Source: Methylobacterium nonmethylotrophicum (GTDB taxonomy: Bacteria; Pseudomonadota; Alphaproteobacteria; Rhizobiales; Beijerinckiaceae). Taken from it: a DNA stretch of 64,000 nt. Location: positions 1 through 64,000 of the forward strand of contig NZ_SRLB01000002.1 in NCBI RefSeq assembly GCF_004745635.1, given 5' to 3'. Shown here in pieces: positions 56,279-64,000 of this stretch. A program made the translations under genes and the position numbers. The notes under the pieces are model-generated. The model worked only from the letters and a program-made list of their open reading frames with translations, was not told the origin of the DNA and ran no database searches. The first letter of the stretch is position 1; the number at the start of each line of letters is the position of its first letter.

Positions 56279-56532
56279 GGGAAGAAGAGCTTCACGACGG
56301 CTGCGGTGCCGCCGATGAGAGCCGCGGTGGCGGCGACAGAAGTCGCTACGATCTGCCAGGGAGCGAGCATGCGGTCACGCGCCAACTTGGAGGCTTCGGC
56401 TTGAAGCGTCGCTTGCTCGGCCATCAGCTTCCTCTGCTCGGCTACGAATTTCTGCGTCTCCTCGTTCGAGCGCAGGACGCGAGCGACTTGTTCGGCGCTG
56501 TCGAGGTGAGTGGGAGAGGCGGTAGAGGCCAT
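56275..56532 (-). CDS. Small coiled-coil protein with a C-terminal membrane anchor
   Basis: 85 aa. Residues about 15-52 form a charged heptad-rich helix (RSNEETQKFVAEQRKLMAEQ, ATLQAEASKLARD). Residues about 60-82 are one membrane segment (IVATSVAATAALIGGTAAVV) ending at KLFFP. There is no signal peptide, so the long helix probably faces the cytoplasm. It is coupled to the HTH gene downstream. I do not recognise the family. Similar single-helix coiled-coil proteins occur as phage lysis accessories and as partners of small regulators. Confidence 0.6.
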   Translation of the reverse strand: MASTASPTHLDSAEQVARVLRSNEETQKFVAEQRKLMAEQATLQAEASKLARDRMLAPWQIVATSVAATAALIGGTAAVVKLFFP

Positions 56533-56615
56533 CGGGAGCGTCCCTCGGTCGGCCGGGGCTCATCCCTCGGCTATGTCCGCAAAATGAGGGACGATGCCCG
56601 ATTTGACAACGGCGC

Positions 56616-58625
56616 TTACGGGCCGCCCGATCGCATCCACCCGATCGGCAGGGGGGCGGTCACGGGTCGGGGGCCGCTGCTGCGCCGGCCCCGCTTCAGC
56701 TCGGAGAAGCCCGTGATGCGGCCGGCGATCGCGCTCGCCGCCATCGTGGCGGGGCTCGCGAGCCAGACCTGGCCGGGCCCCGACCGCCCCGGGAAGTTGC
56801 GGTTGATGGCCGAGATCGTGACCTGGTCGCGGTGCTCGGAGGCGCCCGGGCCGCAATTGGCGCAGGCGCCGCAGGCGGGCTGCATCACCTCGGCGCCGAC
56901 CGCCGCGAAGGCCGCGAGGTAGCCCCGCGCCTCGCAGTAGCGGCGCACGTCGAGGGTGCCGAATTGCAGGATCAGCCGCACCCCCGGCGCCACCGCGAGG
57001 CCGTTCTGCGCCGCCCAGGAGAGGACCTCGTGGTAGCGGTCGAAATCCTCGCGCTTGCCCGCCGTGCAGGAGCCGCCATACGCGGTGTCGATCGGGACGG
57101 GCTCCTTGAGCGCGTCGAGCGGGATGCCGTTGCCGGGATCGCCCGGCCGCGCCAGCATCGGCGACAGGGCGGCGACATCGACCGTGATCGTGGCGACGTA
57201 GGCGGCGCCCGGGTCGCTCCGCATCCAGTCCTCGAGGGCGGGCGCGGCGCCGCGGCGCTCGCGCAGGAAGCGCAGGGTCTCGGCATCCGGGGCGACGAGG
57301 CCGGTGAAGCCGCCGAGCTCGGCGGTCATGTTGGTGAGCGTCGCTCGCTCGTCGGTGGAGAGTGCCGCCACCGCCTCGCCGGTGAACTCGAACACCCGCC
57401 CGACCCCGAGCCCGGCGCGGATCTCCGGGAGCGCCAGCAGGTGCAGCGCCACGTCCTTGGCGCCGACGCCCGCCGGCAGCGTGCCGGTGAGGTCGATCCG
57501 GAGGCTCTCCGGCATCGCGAACCGCACCGCGCCGGTGACGAAGGCGTTGGCGATGTCGGTGGTGCCGACCCCGAAGGCGACGCAGCCGAGCGCCCCGGCA
57601 TGCGGGGTGTGCGAATCGGTGCCGACGACGAGCTGGCCCGGCAGGGCGTAGCGCTCCGCCATCAGGGCGTGCGAGATCCCCTCCGAGCCCGGCCCCTTCG
57701 CGAGGGTGCCGTGATGGGCCAGCCCGTGCTCGGCCACGAAGGCGCGGTGGGCCCGCGACGCCTCGCGCACGAAGGGCATCAGTGCCCGGTGGGCGCGGCT
57801 CAGATGCGTGTAGGAATAATGGTCCTCGAAGGCGAGGATCGAGGCCGGGTCGTGCAGGGCGAGATCCGCCCCGAACGCCTCCGCCAGGAGGTGGCGGGCC
57901 ATGCCCGTATAGATGTCATGGATGAAGCGCAGATCCGCGCGCACGAAGCCGCTCTCGCCCGCCGCCCCGACCGGCGGGCAGGACGACGTGGCGAGCGCGT
58001 GGCGCCGCACGATCTTCTCGAACAGCGTCCGGGGCCGGCCGTCGTCGGGCAGCGCCACGGGCCGGGCCCCGGCGAGCTCTGCCCGCCCGTAGGCGAGGAG
58101 CCCGCCGGCGCGCAGGATGGCGGCGGCGAGGGGGTCGCGATCGGCGACGAGCTCGTCCACCGTCACCGCCTCGCCGGCCTGGACACGGGCGACGAGGCCC
58201 AGGTCCGTCGCGGTGAACAGCCCGAGATTGTCGGCGTTCTGGCGGTAGATGCGCTCGAAGCTCTCGGCGATCACGAGGCGGATGCCGGCGAGCCGCTCGG
58301 CGAGCGGCGCGTGCTCGCGCGACGAGCCCTTGCCGTAGCGCCCTCCCCCCACCAGCACCGAGAACCTGCCGGCGGCGAGCGCGCCGGGACCGATCGGCGT
58401 CTCGTCCCCGGCCCGGAAGCCGATATGGGCGTGGTGGCTGAGCGTCGCATCGAAATGGACCAGGGACGGCACCGGCGTGATCTCGTCGGTCGAGATCTCG
58501 GCGCGCAGGCGATGGCCGTCGGCGAGGTCCAGGTCCTCGCCGACGAGCTGGCGGCGGACGAGGTCCGGATCCGCCGCCAGGATCAGCACGCGCCCGGGCA
58601 GCGCGAGGGTGGCCGGCCCGCTCAC
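56616..58625 (-). CDS. Single-chain aconitase-superfamily hydro-lyase with the swivel domain first
   Basis: 669 aa. Residues 1 to about 190 are a LeuD-like swivel domain with GGGRYGKGSSREHAP near residue 95 and ADNLGLFTA near 131. Residues about 200-630 are the LeuC-like catalytic part: GTDSHTPHAGALG near 335, C520 in GGSCTAGK, and C585 and C588 in PACGACANCG for the [4Fe-4S] cluster. The swivel-then-catalytic order is the reverse of AcnA and resembles AcnB without its HEAT domain. The start is GTG 58625, overlapping the MFS stop. It probably hydrates an unsaturated di- or tricarboxylate imported by the MFS protein. Confidence 0.85.
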   Translation of the reverse strand: MSGPATLALPGRVLILAADPDLVRRQLVGEDLDLADGHRLRAEISTDEITPVPSLVHFDATLSHHAHIGFRAGDETPIGPGALAAGRFSVLVGGGRYGKGSSREHAPLAERLAGIRLVIAESFERIYRQNADNLGLFTATDLGLVARVQAGEAVTVDELVADRDPLAAAILRAGGLLAYGRAELAGARPVALPDDGRPRTLFEKIVRRHALATSSCPPVGAAGESGFVRADLRFIHDIYTGMARHLLAEAFGADLALHDPASILAFEDHYSYTHLSRAHRALMPFVREASRAHRAFVAEHGLAHHGTLAKGPGSEGISHALMAERYALPGQLVVGTDSHTPHAGALGCVAFGVGTTDIANAFVTGAVRFAMPESLRIDLTGTLPAGVGAKDVALHLLALPEIRAGLGVGRVFEFTGEAVAALSTDERATLTNMTAELGGFTGLVAPDAETLRFLRERRGAAPALEDWMRSDPGAAYVATITVDVAALSPMLARPGDPGNGIPLDALKEPVPIDTAYGGSCTAGKREDFDRYHEVLSWAAQNGLAVAPGVRLILQFGTLDVRRYCEARGYLAAFAAVGAEVMQPACGACANCGPGASEHRDQVTISAINRNFPGRSGPGQVWLASPATMAASAIAGRITGFSELKRGRRSSGPRPVTAPLPIGWMRSGGP

Positions 58626-60049
58626 TGCGAGATCTTCTCGAGTTCGAGCCCGGTGGTACGCGGCCCCATCAGGCCGATCGTCAGCATCACCACGCTCATG
58701 GCGCCGGCGATGAACACGAACACGCCGGTGACGCCGAAATGCTCCAGCATGAAGGCGATCAGGAAGGCGTTCAGAATCGCCGAGAACCGGCTCCAGGAAT
58801 ACACGAAGCCGACCGCCCGAGTGCGGATCCCGGTTGGAAACAGCTCCTGCTGGTAGGTGTGGTAGCTGAACGAGATGATGTTGCCGGCGAGCGTCAGCAT
58901 CACGCCGAGCGTCACGATCGCGACGGCGCTCGACGCCTGGCTGAACAGCAGGCCGCAGACGATGTTGACGCCGGCCATCGCCACGATGACGTGCTTGCGC
59001 TCGAACCGGTCGGCGATGAGGAGGCCGATGAGCGGGCCGACGGGGGCGGCGAGGGCGATCAGCGTAGTGTAGCCGAGGCTCGTCGTGACCGTGATGCCCT
59101 GCTTGATAAGGAGCGTCGGCACCCAGTTGGCGAAGCCGTAATAGCCGATCGTCTGGAAGACGTTGAACAGGATCATCATCACGGCGCGACGGCCGTAGGG
59201 AGCGGCCCACATCTCGGAGAAGCGCGTGTGGTGCACCACCGTCTCGGCGGGGCCGGGCGGCGGCAGCGGGCGGCCGAAGTCGCGCGCGACGGCGCGTTCG
59301 AGGTCGCTCATCACCCGGTCGGCCTCGTCGAGCCGGCCCTTCATGGCGAGCCAGCGCGGGCTCTCGGGCAGCTCGCGGCGGATCCACCAGACGAAGACCG
59401 CGCCGACGCAGCCGATCAGCACCACCCAGCGCCAGCCGTCGAGGCCGAGGGGCGCGTGCGGCACCAGCAGGTAGGCGAGGTAGGCGACGATCGGCACCGC
59501 CGAGAAGCCGAAGGCCTGGCACAGCGCGTTGGCGCGCCCGCGCAGGTGCTTGGGCACCAGTTCCGACACGTAGGTGCCGATGGTGACGATCTCGACCCCG
59601 ATGCCGAGCCCGGCGATGAAGCGCCAGAGATTGACCCCGAAGGCGGTGTCCTGGAACGCCATCACGCCGTTGGCGGCGCAGTACCACAGGAGCGACCAGG
59701 TGAAGATCGCGCGCCGCCCGAAGCGGTCCGACAGGAAGCCGCACGCGATGGTGCCGAGGAAGAGGCCCGAGAACAGCGCGGCGACGAAGCTCGCCACGCC
59801 GGTGGTGCCGAACAAACCGTGGGTCGTCGGCGTCAGGATGCCGGACTTGACCAGCCCCGGCGCGACGACGCCGGTGAACAGGAGATCGTAGAGCTCGAAG
59901 AAGAAGCCGAGGCCGAGCAGCATCACCAGCCGCCAGACGGTGCGGGTGGCGGGCAGCCGGTCGAGCCGGGCCGAGATCGTCCCGGCGCCCGCGACGACGG
60001 GGGCCTCGGCGGCCGCGACGGGCACGGCCTGCGCGACGGTGAAGGTCAT
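58622..60049 (-). CDS. MFS importer, sugar-porter/organic-acid type
   Basis: 475 aa with 12 hydrophobic segments. Motif A appears as GFLSDRFGRRA, the sugar-porter-like motif as RRELPESPRWLA, and LRGRANALCQAFGF is also present. The N-terminal 37 residues are hydrophilic. This group includes niacin and aromatic or hydroxy acid carriers of the NiaP kind. AGGAGG lies 6 bases before ATG 60049. It sits between the fused lyase/CoA-transferase gene (75 bases upstream) and the hydratase gene (4-base overlap). It is therefore the likely uptake system for their substrate. Confidence 0.87.
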   Translation of the reverse strand: MTFTVAQAVPVAAAEAPVVAGAGTISARLDRLPATRTVWRLVMLLGLGFFFELYDLLFTGVVAPGLVKSGILTPTTHGLFGTTGVASFVAALFSGLFLGTIACGFLSDRFGRRAIFTWSLLWYCAANGVMAFQDTAFGVNLWRFIAGLGIGVEIVTIGTYVSELVPKHLRGRANALCQAFGFSAVPIVAYLAYLLVPHAPLGLDGWRWVVLIGCVGAVFVWWIRRELPESPRWLAMKGRLDEADRVMSDLERAVARDFGRPLPPPGPAETVVHHTRFSEMWAAPYGRRAVMMILFNVFQTIGYYGFANWVPTLLIKQGITVTTSLGYTTLIALAAPVGPLIGLLIADRFERKHVIVAMAGVNIVCGLLFSQASSAVAIVTLGVMLTLAGNIISFSYHTYQQELFPTGIRTRAVGFVYSWSRFSAILNAFLIAFMLEHFGVTGVFVFIAGAMSVVMLTIGLMGPRTTGLELEKISQ

Positions 60050-60124
60050 GGTTGTCCTCCTGGCGGTTTCCTCGGGGGACCCCGCCGGCGTCTGGCGCGC
60101 CGTTGCGGGGAGAAGCGTGTCGGA

Positions 60125-62326
60125 TCAGGCGGCGCCCGCGAGGACGCCCCCGGCTGCGAGATCCGCGATCTCGTCATCCGTCAGGCCGGCCTCGCGCAGG
60201 ACCTCGCGCCCGTGCTCGCCGACCCGGGGCGGCTGGCGGCGCAAGGCCGGCCGGCTGCCGCCGAGCGAGACCGGCAGGGCCGGCAGCCCGGCGCGCGCGG
60301 CATGGGGCTCGCGCGCGCCCTCGGCCCCCGTGAGATCGACGGCCAGGAGCCCGCCCGAGGCGAGGAGGTGGGGATCGGAGAAGAGGTCGCTGGGCTTAGC
60401 GATCGGCGCGAAGGGCACGCCGAGGGCTTCGAGCCGGGCCATCAGCTCGGCCTTCGGAAGGGCGGCGAAGACCTGGGCCACCCGCGGCAGGATGCGCGGG
60501 CGCGCCTCGGCGAGCTGGCTCATCGTGGCGAGGCCGGAATCGTCGCGCAGGTCGGCGAGGCCGAAGGCGTCGCAGAACGCCCGCCACTGCCCCTCGCCGA
60601 CGACGCCGACGAAGACCTGCTCGCCCGGCTCGGCGGCGGAAAAGACGTCGTAGACCGGCCAGGGCTTGCGCATCGCCGGGTCGCCGAAGGGCTCCGGATC
60701 CTCGCCCTCGATCGCCGCCCGTGCCATGTGCTGGGCCATCAAGACCATGTTGGTCTCGAACAGGCCGGACTGGACGAGGCCGCCGCGGCCCGTCGCCTCG
60801 CGCTCGCGCAGGGCCGCCAGGATCGCGAGGGCGCCGAACATGCCCCCCATGATGTCGTTGACCGAGGAGCCGGCCCGCAGCGGGCGGCCCGGCGGGCCGG
60901 TCATGTAGGCCAGCCCCCCCATCATCTGCACCACCTCGTCGAGAGCGGTGCGGTGCTCGTAGGGGCCGGGCAGGAAGCCCTTGCACGAGCAGTAGACGAG
61001 GCGCGGGTTGAGGGCGGACAGAGCGGCGTAGCCGAAGCCGAGCGCGTCCATGGCGCCGGGCCGGAAGTTCTCCAGCACCACGTCGGCCCCGGCGGCGAGC
61101 CGGCGCGCGGCGGCCGCGCCTTCCGGCCGCTTGAGGTTGAGGCAGACCGAGCGCTTGTTGCGGTTGAAGGTCGGGAAGAAGCCCAGCGCCGCCCCGGTGA
61201 GCCGGCGGGTGTTGTCGCCCCGCGGCCCCGGCTCGACCTTGATCACGTCGGCGCCGAGATCGGCCAGGATCATCCCGCAGCTCGGCCCCATCACCATGTG
61301 GCTGAACTCGATGACCCGGAGGCCGGCGAGCGGGCCGTGCACGGGGAGGACCGGAGGCTTCGCCCCGGCGGGGACGACCCGGGTTGCGGCGGGACGGTAG
61401 GTCGGCGGCAGGCCCGCCGCCGCGACCCGGCCCTGCAGCGGCTCGCCGGGCAGGCCTTGCGCCAAGGCCTCGCGGGCGGCGACGAGGCGGGGCAGGTCAA
61501 TGCCGGTGTGCACGCCCTCGGATTCGAGCAGGTGGACGAGGTCTTCCGTCGCGACGTTGCCGACCGAGCCCGGCGCGAAGGGGCAGCCGCCGAGACCGGC
61601 GAGCGCGCCGTCGAAGCCGCGCACCCCCTCCTCCAGCCCGGCCATCGCGTTGGCGAGCGCCGTGCCCAGCGTGTCGTGCAGGTGGAGGTTGCCGAGGCGG
61701 GCCGCGCCGATCTCGGCCCGCACCGCCCGCACCAGGCGGCGGACGTGCGAGGGGGTGGCGTAGCCCAGCGTATCGGCGAGCGCCACGACGTCGGCACCGG
61801 CTTCGGCGAGGGCGCGGGCGAGGTCGACCACGTCGCGCTCCGGCACGAGGCCCTGCAGCGAGCACCCGAAGGCGGTCGCGATGCCGGCCTCGATGACCGG
61901 CCGGTTTTCCCCGAGGCCGCGGGCCCAGTCCACCACGCGGCGGACCTCCGCGACCTGCTCGTCCCGGGTGCGCCGGACATTGGCGCGGCTATGCGCCTCG
62001 CTCGCCGAGACCGGGACGATGATCGCCTGCGCGCCCGCCGCCGCCGCGTCCTTCGCGCCGCGCAGGTTGGGGGCGAGGGCGATCGCGCGAAAGCCCGGAT
62101 GGCGGGCCCGCACCGCCCGCGTGACCGCGGCGGCATCCGCCATCTGCGGCATCGCCGCGGGCGGCACGAAGCTCGCGACCTCCATCTCGGCGAGGCCGGC
62201 CTCGGCCATCGCGGCGATCCAGGCGAGCTTCCGGGCGGTCGGCATCACCGCCCTGGCGTTCTGCAAGCCGTCGCGCGGGCCGACCTCGCGGATCACCACG
62301 CCGGGCGCAGCCGGGATCTCGGCCAT
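60125..62326 (-). CDS. Fusion of an HMG-CoA-lyase-like domain to a class III CoA-transferase domain
   Basis: 733 aa on one uninterrupted frame. Residues 1 to about 300 are a complete HMGL-type lyase: REVGPRDGLQN (R18/D19), HLHDT metal ligands (H215, H217) and AGLGGCPFAPGSVGN with C248. A Pro/Ala-rich linker (301-330) leads into a complete CoA-transferase: VIEFSHMVMGPSCGMILADL near 338, RNKRSVCLNLK, ENFRPGAMDALGF and the catalytic Asp D491 (SSVNDIMGG). The enzyme would load CoA onto a hydroxy acid and cleave it in one polypeptide. GGGAG precedes ATG 62326. It is followed by an MFS importer and a one-chain hydratase. LysR control is likely from the upstream gene. Confidence 0.92.
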   Translation of the reverse strand: MAEIPAAPGVVIREVGPRDGLQNARAVMPTARKLAWIAAMAEAGLAEMEVASFVPPAAMPQMADAAAVTRAVRARHPGFRAIALAPNLRGAKDAAAAGAQAIIVPVSASEAHSRANVRRTRDEQVAEVRRVVDWARGLGENRPVIEAGIATAFGCSLQGLVPERDVVDLARALAEAGADVVALADTLGYATPSHVRRLVRAVRAEIGAARLGNLHLHDTLGTALANAMAGLEEGVRGFDGALAGLGGCPFAPGSVGNVATEDLVHLLESEGVHTGIDLPRLVAAREALAQGLPGEPLQGRVAAAGLPPTYRPAATRVVPAGAKPPVLPVHGPLAGLRVIEFSHMVMGPSCGMILADLGADVIKVEPGPRGDNTRRLTGAALGFFPTFNRNKRSVCLNLKRPEGAAAARRLAAGADVVLENFRPGAMDALGFGYAALSALNPRLVYCSCKGFLPGPYEHRTALDEVVQMMGGLAYMTGPPGRPLRAGSSVNDIMGGMFGALAILAALREREATGRGGLVQSGLFETNMVLMAQHMARAAIEGEDPEPFGDPAMRKPWPVYDVFSAAEPGEQVFVGVVGEGQWRAFCDAFGLADLRDDSGLATMSQLAEARPRILPRVAQVFAALPKAELMARLEALGVPFAPIAKPSDLFSDPHLLASGGLLAVDLTGAEGAREPHAARAGLPALPVSLGGSRPALRRQPPRVGEHGREVLREAGLTDDEIADLAAGGVLAGAA

Positions 62327-62436
62327 GGCGCTTTCTCCCTGCTCTCCCGCGCGTCCCGGCGCGGTTCATGTTCGGACTGTTGCCGGAGAGTGCGCCGCAG
62401 GCGCAGGGCCGGGAAGCGCTGATTGGCGGAGGGAGC

Positions 62437-62453
62437 GTTCGCGTACGGCGAAC
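62437..62453. promoter_or_regulatory. LysR-type palindrome in front of the fusion operon
   Basis: GTTCGC-GTACG-GCGAAC is a perfect 6-5-6 palindrome with a T-N11-A core, the usual LysR box form. It lies about 111 bases before the fusion gene's ATG and just after the stop of the LysR gene. I found no clear -35/-10 pair in the remaining space. Confidence 0.5.
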
Positions 62454-62462
62454 ACTGGCGGC

Positions 62463-63368
62463 TCAGGCGGCCCCGTCTTCGCTCTCGATGAGAACGCCGA
62501 GCAGGCGCCGGGCGGCCGCCGGCAGTTCCGGCCCCGGGCGGCTGACGAGGCGGATGGTGCGCCGCGCCCAGGGCTCGTCGAGGGGGATGCCGAACAGCCC
62601 GAGATGGTCGCCATAGACCCGCATCACCCCGTCCGGCATCACCGTGATGCCGTGGCCGGCCGCCACCAGGCGCACCGCGGCGTCCGGGCTCGCGGTGGTG
62701 AAGCGGTAGCGCAGGGCCCGGCCCAGGCGCTCGGCCGCCTCGTCGAGGAGCGCCGCGAGCGCGCCGCCGGCGATGAGGCCGATCAGCGGCTCCTCGATCA
62801 GGGCCGCGAAGGGCATGCGCGCGGGCAGCCGGTCGCGCCAGGCCGCCGGGGCCACGGCGAGCAGGCGGTCCTCGCGCCAGGGCCGCACCTCGACCTCCGG
62901 CGGCACGACCTTGCCGGTGGTGATGAAGCCGAGATCCGCCCGCCCCTCGCCGACGTCGCGCAGGGCCGCGGCGCTCGTGACCTCGGCGAGCTCGACCGCG
63001 ATGCCCGGGAAGCGCCCGCGGAACGCCGCCAGCCGCTCGGGCAGCGGGTGGCCGACGATGACCGAGGCGGTGGCGCCGAGCCGCACCCTGCCGGTCTCGC
63101 CCGCCGCCATCGCCCGCAGGTCGTCGCCGAGCCGCTGCTCCATGGCGAGAAGCGCCCGGGCATGGGCCGCCAGCACCTCGCCCGCCGCCGTCGGCCGCAC
63201 GCCGCGGGCCGAGCGCGCCAGGAGCTGCACGCCGTGCCCGGCCTCGAGGTCCTGGATCCGCCGCGCCGCCGCCGAGACCGCGATGCCGCAGCGCGCGGCC
63301 GCGCCGGTCAGGCTGCCGAGATCGAGGGCGGCCAGGAAGATGCGCAGCGTCGTCCAGTCCGGGGCCAT
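62463..63368 (-). CDS. LysR-family transcriptional regulator of the fusion operon
   Basis: 301 aa. The N-terminal winged helix is TTLRIFLAALDLGSLTGAAA followed by CGIAVSAAARRIQDLEAGHG. The effector domain starts at about residue 90 (GRVRLGATASVIVGHPLPER). It is co-directional with the fused lyase/CoA-transferase gene 136 bases downstream, whose upstream region has a LysR-box-like palindrome. It diverges from the partial oxidoreductase gene at 63572, so it may also control that gene. Confidence 0.9.
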   Translation of the reverse strand: MAPDWTTLRIFLAALDLGSLTGAAARCGIAVSAAARRIQDLEAGHGVQLLARSARGVRPTAAGEVLAAHARALLAMEQRLGDDLRAMAAGETGRVRLGATASVIVGHPLPERLAAFRGRFPGIAVELAEVTSAAALRDVGEGRADLGFITTGKVVPPEVEVRPWREDRLLAVAPAAWRDRLPARMPFAALIEEPLIGLIAGGALAALLDEAAERLGRALRYRFTTASPDAAVRLVAAGHGITVMPDGVMRVYGDHLGLFGIPLDEPWARRTIRLVSRPGPELPAAARRLLGVLIESEDGAA

Positions 63369-63571
63369 GATCGGTCGCTGTCCGTCCCCGACGGTCTTAT
63401 CCCAGGCTGCCGGCCGAGGCGATGCCGGTGGGACGGACCCCGGTAACCGGGACCGGGGCGCGACATCGTGAGACCTTCGCTCCCCGGCATCATGCCGGCC
63501 GGCCCGCGCTCGTGTACCGTCGTCCCCGGCCAGCCGAAGCCGCCCCAGACGACGCCGATATGGAGACGCCG

Positions 63572-64000
63572 ATGACGCCGACCGCGATTCCCGCCTACCG
63601 CCTGCCCGCGAGCAACCGCCGGATCCTCCTGGCGCGCCGCCCGGCCGGCATCCCGCAACCGGAGGATTTCGCGATCGACGAAGAGGCCGTCCCCGAGCCG
63701 GGGCCCGGCACGGTGCTGGTGCGCAACATCTACCTGTCGGTCGATCCGGCCCAGCGCGGCTGGGCGAGCGCCGAGGCGAACTACGCCCAGCCGGTGCCGC
63801 TCGGGGGGCCGATGCGGGCGCTCGCGGTCGGCCGCGTCCTGCGCTCGCGGGCCGAGGGCGTGCAGGAGGGCGAGTTCGTCTACGGCTGGTTCGGCTGGCA
63901 GGACTACGCCGTGGTCGAGCCCAAGGCCATCGTCCATCGGGCGACCGAGCCCGTGCCGCTCTCCGCCCATGCGGGGCTCCTCGGCATCAACGGCCTGACC
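63572..64000 (+). CDS. Zinc-independent NADP-dependent oxidoreductase (MDR superfamily), partial
   Basis: The first 143 codons; the gene runs off the right edge. NRRILLARRPAGIPQPEDFA and VRNIYLSVDPAQRGW are the N-terminal signature of the NADP-dependent leukotriene-B4-dehydrogenase/curcumin-reductase-like group. The AHAGLLGINGLT at the edge is the start of the cofactor domain. Such enzymes reduce alpha-beta unsaturated ketones or CoA esters. ATG 63572 has GGAG 6 bases upstream; ATG 63560 is in frame. It diverges from the LysR gene. Confidence 0.87.
   Translation, partial: MTPTAIPAYRLPASNRRILLARRPAGIPQPEDFAIDEEAVPEPGPGTVLVRNIYLSVDPAQRGWASAEANYAQPVPLGGPMRALAVGRVLRSRAEGVQEGEFVYGWFGWQDYAVVEPKAIVHRATEPVPLSAHAGLLGINGLT

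Noticed and set aside
58739..62422. 1,227-codon open frame on the plus strand opposite the MFS and fusion genes
   Set aside because: Its sequence is His/Arg/Asp/Gly-rich with no recognisable domain, while the opposite strand carries full catalytic motifs.

Overview
The window is GC-rich DNA from an alphaproteobacterium, most likely a Methylobacterium-like member of the Hyphomicrobiales. I base this on strong G/C at third codon positions, the ftsK-lolA-xth order at the left edge, the rpsO-pnp pair, and a high density of class III CoA-transferases and ABC importers. Genus is an inference; no rRNA is present. I recognised no tRNA, rRNA, CRISPR array, transposase or phage structural gene.

Layout. 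(1) 1-8.9 kb is housekeeping: the ftsK end, lolA, xth, a decayed antitoxin region, a leucyl-tRNA synthetase of unusual type, rpsO and pnp. (2) 9-18.7 kb is a GntR-controlled module: an HMG-CoA-lyase-like enzyme and a CoA-transferase on the minus strand, diverging from gntR, an isocitrate-lyase-family lyase, a LeuC/LeuD-like dehydratase pair and a NitT/TauT-type ABC importer. (3) 19-26.8 kb holds an SsuD-like flavin monooxygenase, an acyl-CoA-dehydrogenase-like flavoprotein and a complete Dpp/Opp-type importer. (4) 26.8-33.6 kb has an OYE-family reductase, an orphan TRAP binding protein and a LysR / CoA-transferase / CitE-like lyase / Zn-alcohol dehydrogenase operon. (5) 34-41.4 kb contains an ADP-forming acyl-CoA synthetase operon and an IclR/CoA-transferase pair that share an operator-like palindrome. 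(6) 41.7-54.2 kb has a PRISE-type reductase diverging from a Liv-type importer, followed by MaoC, enoyl-CoA hydratase, paired acyl-CoA dehydrogenase and hydroxyisobutyrate-dehydrogenase-like genes. (7) 54.4-64 kb has an MFS exporter, a pair of tiny coupled genes, and a LysR-headed operon with a lyase/CoA-transferase FUSION, an MFS importer and a one-chain aconitase-family hydratase, then a partial oxidoreductase.

How it fits together. From about 9 kb rightward this is a catabolic region for organic acids handled as CoA thioesters. The same logic (import, hydration or dehydration, CoA transfer, C-C cleavage to small acyl-CoA or keto acids) appears three times with different parts: split genes at 9-18.7 kb, CitE-type at 29.3-33.6 kb, and fused polypeptides at 56.6-63.4 kb. 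Substrates cannot be read from sequence. Methyl-branched C5/C6 acids such as citramalate, citraconate, itaconate, dimethylmalate or 3-hydroxy-3-methylglutarate are the best-fitting class.

Non-coding structure. Two families of long intergenic inverted repeats (five and three copies) separate the operons. Three operator-like palindromes can be tied to adjacent regulators (GntR, IclR, LysR).
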